Assembly (NCBI GenBank): GCA_938003885.1
Contig: CALKWT010000215.1
Coordinates: 1-14,921, forward strand
Origin: an uncultured Balneolaceae bacterium
GTDB lineage: Bacteria > Bacteroidota > Rhodothermia > Balneolales > Balneolaceae
Direction of reading: 5' to 3'
DNA: 14,921 nucleotides
The translations under genes were made by a program, and so were the position numbers. Positions within the stretch are counted from its first letter, which is position 1, and each line of letters begins with the position of its first letter. A model generated the notes under the pieces. The model made no database searches. It saw only the letters and a list, made by a program, of their open reading frames with translations, and was not told the DNA's origin. Of the stretch, positions 1 through 6,400 are shown in pieces.

Positions 1-617
1 TTTTTATATCCACTGATTCTCTGTTTGGTTTGCTGGACATTATGATTTCCAAAAATACCGCCAATCACCCGGTGTCCCAGGCCGGTAAGGTGAGAAACTC
101 CTTTATGGGCTCCTGCCTGGTTATCGACATCTACGGAGGAGATGGTGGTGTATCGGGGATTGTGGCCTACAATCACCACCGACCTCTCTTTATGAGCAAA
201 ATGTTCTGCCGCAAGGTCTGTAACCTCTTCATTTAAGCAGATCAGCCCGTCGAGCTGATGTTCATTCAGCAGATGCCGCAGCAGATGATCATTCATCGTG
301 GAGTCATAAAATGAGAGGCTTGCATAGTACCCCCGCCGGATGCACTCTTCAAATACCCCGAGATAGAGTTGCGACCAGTAGCCGTTATCCAGATTTTCAT
401 CTTTAAAACGGCTGCTCAATACACTAATCTGACGAGTATGCTGAGTCACCAGACTTCTGGCTATCGGATTGGGTGAGTAGTTATACTTCTCCACCACCTT
501 CAGTACCCGTTCTCTCGCCTCTTCACTCACATTGGGATGGTTATTTAACACCCTCGATACTACGGAGCGTGAAACGAGTGCCAGTTTTGCAATTTTATCG
601 ATCGTTAACTTTTCCAT
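1..617 (-). CDS. LacI-family transcriptional regulator, N-terminal part (cut by window edge)
   Basis: About 205 codons read without a stop from an ATG at 617 to the window edge, so the C-terminus is missing. Residues 4-24 form the LacI helix-turn-helix (TIDKIAKLALVSRSVVSRVL), followed by NNHPNVSEEARERV and the hinge-helix region YNYSPNPIARSL near residues 46-56. From about residue 63 the periplasmic-binding-protein-like effector domain begins (RQISVLSSRF, then LDGLICLNEE and VDVDNQAGAHKGVSHL). A purine-rich GGGGGA lies a few bases upstream of the ATG. Members of this family are dimeric DNA-binding repressors or activators, usually of sugar uptake and catabolism, that respond to a small ligand. 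The ligand and targets cannot be read here. The next gene on the same strand is a transaldolase, but a 306-base spacer separates them, so co-transcription or regulation is only a possibility. Confidence 0.93.
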   Translation of the reverse strand, partial: MEKLTIDKIAKLALVSRSVVSRVLNNHPNVSEEARERVLKVVEKYNYSPNPIARSLVTQHTRQISVLSSRFKDENLDNGYWSQLYLGVFEECIRRGYYASLSFYDSTMNDHLLRHLLNEHQLDGLICLNEEVTDLAAEHFAHKERSVVIVGHNPRYTTISSVDVDNQAGAHKGVSHLTGLGHRVIGGIFGNHNVQQTKQRISGYK

Positions 618-923
618 GCTTTCCCCCGATTGCACGCTACAATAACGTTCTTCCTGTCATCCGCCAGATAAAATGAATCATCTACATATGATGAGACGTT
701 CTGAATTCGCTCATTTGAATGATTTCACTTTGCAGGTAGAAATAAATTATCGCCTCGGGTGCATAAAACCCCTGATAGAAGACGGGGCTGCGGCCTGGTC
801 TTCCTTACGCTTTGAAACAACCAAGACTCCTGCTCAATTTTGTATGGCCGGCTGGCGGATCGCAATGAGCCGGAATGTGGCTTAGCAAATCCACCTCTTC
901 TTCCTATATCCGGGCCAATCCTG
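618..923. other. Spacer between lacI-type gene and transaldolase; no gene supported
   Basis: This spacer of about 306 bases probably carries the promoter of the LacI-family gene, but no convincing -35/-10 pair is visible. Short inverted repeats are present: TCATC at 678-682 with GATGA at 690-694, and CCGGCT at 848-853 with AGCCGG at 868-873. Neither is followed by a U-tract, and neither looks like the usual CG-centred LacI operator. A plus-strand open frame at 673-885 encodes 70 residues with no family resemblance that I recognise and no ribosome binding site, so it is not called. Confidence 0.5.
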
Positions 924-1562
924 TTATTTTTTTGAATCAGCCAAAAATTTCTCCAGTCCGATATCGGTCAGCGGATGTTTCAGCAGTTGTTCAATCACCT
1001 TGAGCGGCATGGTTGCCACATCTGCACCTATACGAGCCGACTCATGAAAGTGCATCGGGTGCCGGATACTTGCAGCCAGTATTTCTGTTTTAATATCGTA
1101 ATTGTCATAGATGAGACGGATATCAGCGATCAACTGCATTCCATCTGTTGAAATATCGTCCAGGCGTCCGATGAACGGCGAGATATAGGTAGCCCCTGCC
1201 TTGGCAGCGATGAGTGCCTGTGATGCATTAAAACAGAGTGTACAGTTGGTTTTGATACCTTCCGCACTCAGGGTTTTAATGGCTTTAATTCCATCTTTAA
1301 TCAGTGGAACTTTCACCACCACATTATCTGCGATTTCGGCTATGGCCCGGCCTTCCTCTACGATTTCATCATAGGTAGTAGCCAGTACTTCTGCTGATAC
1401 ATCGCCTTCTACAATTTCACAAATGGTCCTGATGTGTTGTTCAAAATCAGTAACCCCTGCTTTTGCAATCAGGCTAGGATTGGTGGTTACACCATCCAGT
1501 ACTCCGAGGTCCTTGGCTTCTTTAATTTCATTCAGATCTGCTGTGTCAATAAAAAATTTCAT
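924..1562 (-). CDS. Transaldolase, small TalC/FSA-type
   Basis: This 212-residue protein has the length and layout of the small (alpha/beta)8-barrel transaldolase/fructose-6-phosphate aldolase family. It starts MKFFIDTADL and has DGVTTNPSL at residues 23-31 and VVVKVPL at 81-87, with the Schiff-base lysine at Lys84. The features TNCTLCFNASQA (105-116), the SPF-x-GRLDD motif (128-136) and LAASIRHP (162-169) follow. The residues that separate the two activities in this family are Glu58 (SAEVLATT) and Phe130 (SPFIGR). E. coli FSA has Gln and Tyr there, whereas true transaldolases have Glu and Phe. The expected reaction is therefore transfer of dihydroxyacetone from sedoheptulose-7-phosphate to glyceraldehyde-3-phosphate, in the cytosolic non-oxidative pentose phosphate pathway. 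The ATG has no evident Shine-Dalgarno, but MKFFIDTA is the usual family start. No terminator is visible after the stop. Confidence 0.95.
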   Translation of the reverse strand: MKFFIDTADLNEIKEAKDLGVLDGVTTNPSLIAKAGVTDFEQHIRTICEIVEGDVSAEVLATTYDEIVEEGRAIAEIADNVVVKVPLIKDGIKAIKTLSAEGIKTNCTLCFNASQALIAAKAGATYISPFIGRLDDISTDGMQLIADIRLIYDNYDIKTEILAASIRHPMHFHESARIGADVATMPLKVIEQLLKHPLTDIGLEKFLADSKK

Positions 1563-1866
1563 GCGAAATGACTTTGAGATTTAAGTATTTTCCTAATATA
1601 ATGATAATGACATATCAGGAATGTTTTTGTTACGTTACCTCATCAGAAGACGTTGCAATCCTGGTGCTCTTGATAAATGCCGGGACGTTCCGGCTCGCTC
1701 AGGTTGCGGCCGTTCATATGATTGTTCTATTCAAGATACCGATATCCCGGCACTTTCGTGCAATGGAAACGATCGGTTATGTAAATTGGTTCAAGTTATT
1801 TTATTCCGCCAATTTGTATGCTATTATTAGATACTGATATTTTCAAATAATTAAACGGATTCAGAT
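1563..1866. other. Divergent spacer between transaldolase and ytxH-like gene
   Basis: These 304 bases separate two divergent genes and should hold the promoters of both. The right end carries an extended -10-like element for the plus-strand gene (annotated separately). On the minus strand, an AT-rich stretch around 1590-1610 reads TATATT about 40 bases before the transaldolase ATG, with no good -35. A small inverted repeat GCCGG (1679-1683)/CCGGC (1690-1694) lies in the middle. Open frames here (for example 1568-1837 on the plus strand) lack start signals and recognisable content. Confidence 0.5.
1819..1827 (+). promoter_or_regulatory. Candidate extended -10 promoter element for the ytxH-like gene
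   Basis: TGC at 1819-1821 is directly followed by TATTAT at 1822-1827, a TGn-extended -10-like hexamer 39 bases before the ATG at 1867. No good -35 is found at 16-18 bases upstream, where the sequence is only T-rich. This is pattern matching alone. In Bacteroidota-like organisms the -7 consensus differs, so the call is weak. Confidence 0.3.
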
Positions 1867-2178
1867 ATGAGTAAATCAGGCAAAGGTTTTGCACTCGGAC
1901 TATTAGCCGGAGCCGCTATCGGTTCTGCTGTTGCTCTCTTATATGCTCCCGATTCGGGTTCCAATCTGCGGGGCAAACTCTCCTACAGAGTAAGCGCCTA
2001 CACAGATGAACTGAACAGATTAATCAGGCAGCTGAAAGCTGAAAAAGAGAAATTCACATCGGACGCCAAGCAAAAAAGTGACAACGTAGTGACCGATGCA
2101 AAAAAACGTGCGGACGATCTAATTAAAGAAGCGGAAAGTCTGTTAGCGAATATTGAAAAAAATAAGTCTCTTAATTAA
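1867..2178 (+). CDS. YtxH-domain small membrane protein
   Basis: This 103-residue protein has a short basic N-terminus (MSKSGKG) and one glycine/alanine-rich hydrophobic segment at about residues 8-27 (LGLLAGAAIGSAVALLYAP). The PDSGSNLRGKL turn that follows is typical of YtxH-like proteins (Pfam YtxH family). The rest, residues 40-103, is charged, helical and probably coiled-coil, rich in Lys, Asp and Glu (KAEKEKFTSDAKQKSDN). The predicted topology is a single membrane anchor with a soluble coiled-coil tail. Family members are linked to stress or envelope functions, but the molecular role is unknown. The ATG at 1867 has only a weak upstream GGAT. The last codons lie inside the hairpin at 2161-2190, so the stop codon sits in its loop. 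It is the only plus-strand gene called in the window and converges on the rpoC-side genes. Confidence 0.85.
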   Translation: MSKSGKGFALGLLAGAAIGSAVALLYAPDSGSNLRGKLSYRVSAYTDELNRLIRQLKAEKEKFTSDAKQKSDNVVTDAKKRADDLIKEAESLLANIEKNKSLN

Positions 2179-2190
2179 AAGAGACTTATT
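2161..2190 (-). terminator. Perfect 12-bp hairpin overlapping the ytxH stop; terminator for leftward transcription
   Basis: The arms AATAAGTCTCTT (2161-2172) and AAGAGACTTATT (2179-2190) are exact reverse complements around a 6-base loop, AATTAA. The plus strand has a run of A just before the left arm, so a minus-strand transcript ends in a U-tract after the stem. On the plus strand the stem is followed by CCGCC, not U. It therefore looks like an intrinsic terminator for transcription coming from the AbiE remnant, and less so for the ytxH-like gene. Confidence 0.75.
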
Positions 2191-2307
2191 CCGCCTGCAT
2201 TAACAAAAGATATTGGAGCAGAAGATTACCAGTCTGCCGATAAGGGTTTAAAATGTACGATCAGTTCAGTGGCCATGGCAATGTGCACCCACACTATCCT
2301 CTTCTTA

Positions 2308-2394
2308 ATGCTGCTCTTTCCAATAATCGTAATCATCCCAATCCAGCAACGCTGTTTCGAAATGCCCCTGGGTTACCCGTACGGTATCAGCCAG
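2308..2394 (-). pseudogene. Possible unidentified gene fragment after the AbiEii stop
   Basis: Directly after the AbiEii stop, the same frame reads 29 residues, LADTVRVTQGHFETALLDW followed by DDYDYWKEQH, and then stops at 2305-2307. The composition (acidic, aromatic, with a patterned FETALLDWDDYDYW) is protein-like rather than random. There is no start codon or ribosome binding site, and I do not recognise the family. It could be the tail of another accessory gene, a fused tail of AbiEii, or chance. Confidence 0.25.
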
Positions 2395-2998
2395 TTAAAG
2401 TTGTAACACATCCGATAATTTTTGAATTGACTGTTTGTGTTTCCGGGGGTCCATTTTTTTGATATTCATCTGTTTCCACTTCACTGCCGGTAATACATTC
2501 AATCGTGGTATGCTTGTTAAATTCCAATCCGGGGTTCCTTACTTAAGCGATAGTAAGAACCCTTTCTCTTTCAATCTAAGGCTATTAAGCAGTTGGTTTG
2601 GAAGTTCCTGTTGAATCCGAATCAACTCATTTAGGGTCACAGTTTCATTAGTCATGCCATCAAACTCTTCCTCAAAAAGATCTTTAATAGAAATGGTATT
2701 AGGATTCAGCAATTCATTCATTGGCCTGGAATGGCTTATGAGGTGTTACTGAAGAACCGGGAATTGCTTTTTCAATTCCTGTTTTCATTTCGACCAGACG
2801 ACTACTGATCTCTTCTAAAGATTCTTTTCTACCCTTAATGTGGACATATGTCAGATGAATATCCACTGATAACCGGGGGAAATCCCACCAAAAGAAATTG
2901 ATGGCCGTTCCGCCTTTTAGGGCAAAGCACTCCTCCTTCGCAACCAAAGGCTACATCCTTAGCAGTAAACGAACCTGTTTTTGAAAGACTGCTCTCAT
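2395..2998 (-). pseudogene. Decayed AbiEii nucleotidyltransferase toxin gene (type IV TA)
   Basis: An ATG at 2998 opens MRAVFQKQVRLLLRM, then a TAG at 2951-2953 interrupts it, and the same frame resumes PLVAKEECFALKGGTAINFF and FPRLSVDIHLTYV. These match the N-terminus of AbiEii/AbiGii nucleotidyltransferases, including the GGTA motif. The usual S-x-D-x-D acidic pair is here SVDIH, so one expected catalytic Asp is His (codon at 2855-2857). Around 2715-2745 the reading frame changes and a block of the middle protein is missing. The C-terminal part resumes as NELLNPNTISIKDLFEEEF and GMTNETVTLNELI, ending FLLSLK at a TAA (2539-2541). After that stop the same frame continues GTPDWNLTSIPRLNVLPAVK and MNIKKMDPRKHKQSIQKL to a final stop at 2395, the typical AbiEii tail. 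Intact relatives are about 300 residues; roughly 200 remain. It cannot make an active toxin. Confidence 0.87.
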
Positions 2999-3366
2999 TC
3001 TTGTTCCCTCACCGGATCGGTTACAACAATGTTATATTTTTCGTTCAGTTTGCCCCCTTTTACTATCTCCCGCTTTCCACTACCAAGATCGATACCCGAC
3101 TTATTGATTTACCTCAGCCACGCATGATTGTGAACTTCAGCCATATAGAGAAACAAGCGTTTTACTTTTACAGACCGGCAACCCCTGAAGAGTCTGTACA
3201 GCATACAATGCTCCCTGCCATTGGATAGAATCATTAGGCCGTTTATATACTCCATGATCTATCTGTTCCAGCCACCCGCTTTTTTGTAACTGTTCACCGA
3301 CTGCCGGGACAGCCCCATACGATGTAGCCATTCCGTGGTAACATAAGTACTTGAAACATAAAGCAC
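2995..3366 (-). pseudogene. Decayed AbiEi antitoxin gene (type IV TA)
   Basis: The remnant starts without a start codon just past the rpoC terminator as YVSSTYVTTEWLHRMGLSRQ followed by SVNSYKK. At the A run complementary to 3280-3285, the frame must shift by one base to continue SGWLEQIDHGVYKRPNDS and WQGALYAVQTLQGLPV. This is the winged-helix N-terminal part typical of AbiEi antitoxins. Near 3165-3185 the text jumps to another frame, SVKVKRLFLYMAEVHNHAWL, so a large central block is deleted. A TAA at 3109-3111 interrupts it, and the C-terminal signature GIDLGSGKREIVKGGKL then NEKYNIVV runs to a TGA at 2995-2997. That stop overlaps the AbiEii start (ATGA), which is the coupling expected in an abiE operon. 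In intact systems AbiEi represses the operon and counteracts the AbiEii toxin. With the start missing, two frame changes and an internal stop, this copy is inactive. Confidence 0.83.
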
Positions 3367-3375
3367 CTGGCAGGC

Positions 3376-3408
3376 AAAAAAAAAGCCCTGACTTGCATCA
3401 GGGCTTTT
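3376..3408 (-). terminator. Intrinsic terminator of the rpoBC operon
   Basis: On the minus strand, AAAAGCCCTGA (complement of 3398-3408) pairs perfectly with TCAGGGCTTTT (complement of 3381-3391) around a 6-base loop. The stem runs into nine consecutive U residues (complement of 3376-3384). It lies 21 bases after the rpoC stop, which is the expected place for the end of the operon. Confidence 0.93.
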
Positions 3409-3429
3409 CCGTATTTACGTATCTCGTGT

Positions 3430-6400
3430 CTATTTGTCGTTTTCTTCAGATGAGTCACCCGCTCCAAGTGTTTCGAACACTTTTTCGATGTCCTCATCCT
3501 GCTCATCGTAATCAGCTTTCGATCCTACAATAAGCTCATCGTACTTCAACAGACCTGTTCCAGCAGGTACCTTATGACCCACAATCACATTCTCTTTCAA
3601 TCCTCTGAGCATATCTTTCTTCGCTTCAATGGATGCCTGAGTCAGGACCTTGGTTGTTTCCTGGAATGAAGCAGCTGACAACCAGCTTTCAGTAGATAGC
3701 GAAGCTCGTGTAATACCCAGCAAGATCGGTTTTGAAATGGCCGGTTCTGCCTCACGGGTCTGCAGTTCTTCTTTCCCTTCTTTGATCAGCTCATTGTTGT
3801 AGTCACGCACTTCTCTTCTGTCGAGCAGTGCTCCCCGCTTCAGCTCACTTCCGCCGGGATTCGTTACTACAAACTTGCCAATCAGGCTGTCGTTAATGCT
3901 GTTCAGTTCAAACCGGTCAACCCTGTCGCCTTCCAGGAACATGGTATCGCCAGGATCGGTGACCTCCACCTTCTGCATCATGGTGCGAACAATTACTTCA
4001 ATGTGCTTGTCATTGATTTTCACACCCTGCAGACGGTATACTTCCTGAATTTCATTCACCAGGTAGCTCTGTACAGCAAATGGGCCGAGGATGTTCAGGA
4101 TCTCCTGTGCCGGTATGGTTCCGTCAGAGAGGGCTTGTCCTGCTTTCACAAAGTCATTTTCCTGTACAAGGATGTGCTTGGAAAGGGGGATCAGATACCG
4201 CTTCTCATCTGTGCCATCTTTACTTTCGACAATCACTTCCTGAGAACCGCGCTTTCTGGTCCCCATCTTAACGATACCGTCCAGTTCGGATACAGCAGCC
4301 GGATCACTTGGTGAACGTGCTTCAAAAAGCTCGGTCACTCTTGGAAGACCCGCGGTGATATCTTTCGACTTAGAGGCAGCTCTCGGTATCTTGGCCAATA
4401 CTTGTCCTGCCTGAACCTTCTCACCATCCTCCACTACAATATGGGTTTCGACAGGCAGTGTATTCTCACGGACACGGTCGTCGTTCCCTTTAATTACCAG
4501 TGTTGGAACAAGTGAACGATCACGAGAGTCAATAATCACCTTCTCTCTGTGCCCTGTCTGTGCATCAGTATCAGCAGTATAGGTGACCTCTTCAATGATA
4601 TCCTTGTATTCAATAGTACCATCCAGTTCACTGAAGATCAGTGCGTTATACGCATCCCACTTACACAGAGGCATGCCTTTCATCACTTTGTCACCTTCAT
4701 CGACAAGCATTTCTGAACCGTAAGGCACGTTGTAGCTGTTCAGAACTTTTCCATCTTCGCCGATGATTTTCATTTCGCCGGCACGGCTTAATACGATATT
4801 GTGAATCTCTTCCCCGTCATCGTACTCCACAACACGAACATTTTCAAACTCAATTTTTCCATCAAATTTGGCTTTGTGCTGTGAATCGGACTCCAGACGT
4901 GATGAAGTACCTCCAACGTGGAACGTACGAAGTGTCAGCTGTGTACCTGGTTCACCAATCGATTGTGCAGCGATAACACCTACAGCTTCACCCACTTCCA
5001 CAAGTGAATTCCGGCCCATGTCCCGTCCGTAGCACCTGGCACATACACCTCGCTCGGTTTCACAGGTCAGTACAGATCGGATTTCAACCTCTTCAATGGA
5101 TGTTTCTGCAATTTTCTTCGCAATTTTTTCATCAATGAGCTGGTTTGCACTGCAGATATGCTCATCTGTAATCGGATCTTTGATCTCGTGCATCGATACA
5201 CGGCCAATCACCCGGTTCTCCAGGCTGTCGATTATATCTTCATTATCCTTGAGTGCCTGCATCTTGATTCCCCTCAGGGTACCACAGTCATTCTCATTAA
5301 TAATGATATCCTGGGAGACATCCACCAATCTACGGGTCAGATAACCCGCATCCGCCGTTTTAAGGGCGGTATCAGCAAGCCCCTTACGCGCACCGTGTGT
5401 AGAGATAAAGTATTCCAGAACAGTCAATCCCTCCCGGAAACTGGACAAAATCGGGTTTTCAATAACCTCGTTTCCTTGTTGAAGGGAGCTTTTCTGTGGT
5501 TTGGCCATCAATCCACGCATCCCGCCCAGCTGACGGATCTGCTCTTTAGAACCTCTTGCACCAGAATCTGCCATCATATAGATGGAGTTGAATCCGTCGT
5601 TATCTTCTGCCAAACTCTGGAACAGTGTTTCAGAAACCCGGTTCGTGGTGCTGGTCCATTTGTCAATCACCTGATTATACCGCTCGTTATCGGTGATGAA
5701 GCCCATTTCATAACGTTCCTCTATTTCAGAAACTTCGTTCTGGGCACTTTCTATCAATTTTCTCTTCATATCGGGGATGATGATATCCTCCAGAGAGAAG
5801 GAGAGGCCCCCAATGGTAGCCTGCTCAAAGCCTATCGCTTTCATTCTGTCGAGAAACTCGGCAGTTTTGCTGGTTCCGGTCTCGGTAAAGATATTACTGA
5901 TCAGAGAACGGAGCTCTTTTTTGCCCAGGGTTTTGTTCACATACTCAATTTCATCAGGCAGGATCTTGTTAAATAGTACCCGCCCCGTGGTGGTTTTGAT
6001 GATTTCATAACCCTGGATTTCACCATCTACCTTCTGAGGAATCCGCACGTTTATTTTGGCGTGAACATCGATCTTGCCCTGATCAAAGGCTACAACCACT
6101 TCGTCGGTATCGGCAAAGGTTTTCCCTTCTCCTTTTTTACCTGTACCCATTTTGGTCAGATAATAGATCCCCAATACCATATCCTGTGACGGAACGGCAA
6201 TCGGCCCGCCGCTTGCAGGGCTGAGGATATTATGAGACCCGAGCATCAATACCGAAGCTTCCAGTACGGCATCGTGACTCAGTGGAAGGTGAACAGCCAT
6301 CTGGTCGCCATCAAAGTCCGCGTTAAATGCGGTACAGGAGAGCGGGTGCAGACGAATCGCTTTGTCTTCAATCAGTACAGGCTGATAAGCCTGGATACCG

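Noticed and set aside
673..885. A 70-residue plus-strand open frame in the spacer after the LacI-type gene
   Set aside because: It has no ribosome binding site and no recognisable family, and its composition is not convincing; other frames look equally plausible.
1765..1778. AACGATCGGTT-like near-palindrome as a LacI-family operator upstream of the ytxH-like gene
   Set aside because: It is imperfect, lacks the usual single CG centre, and is not repeated near the transaldolase or LacI gene start.
3280..3285. Programmed frameshifting at the A run in the AbiEi remnant
   Set aside because: The gene also lacks a start, a central block and an uninterrupted C-terminus, so there is no functional product to gain from frameshifting.
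3137..3331. A 64-residue minus-strand open frame as a stand-alone gene
   Set aside because: Its middle matches AbiEi, but its first residues and its last ones (after LPV) are out-of-frame readings of the same remnant; it is part of the pseudogene.
5158..5976. A 272-residue plus-strand open frame inside rpoC
   Set aside because: It is fully antisense to conserved rpoC, has no ribosome binding site or recognisable domain, and mirrors rpoC codon bias.
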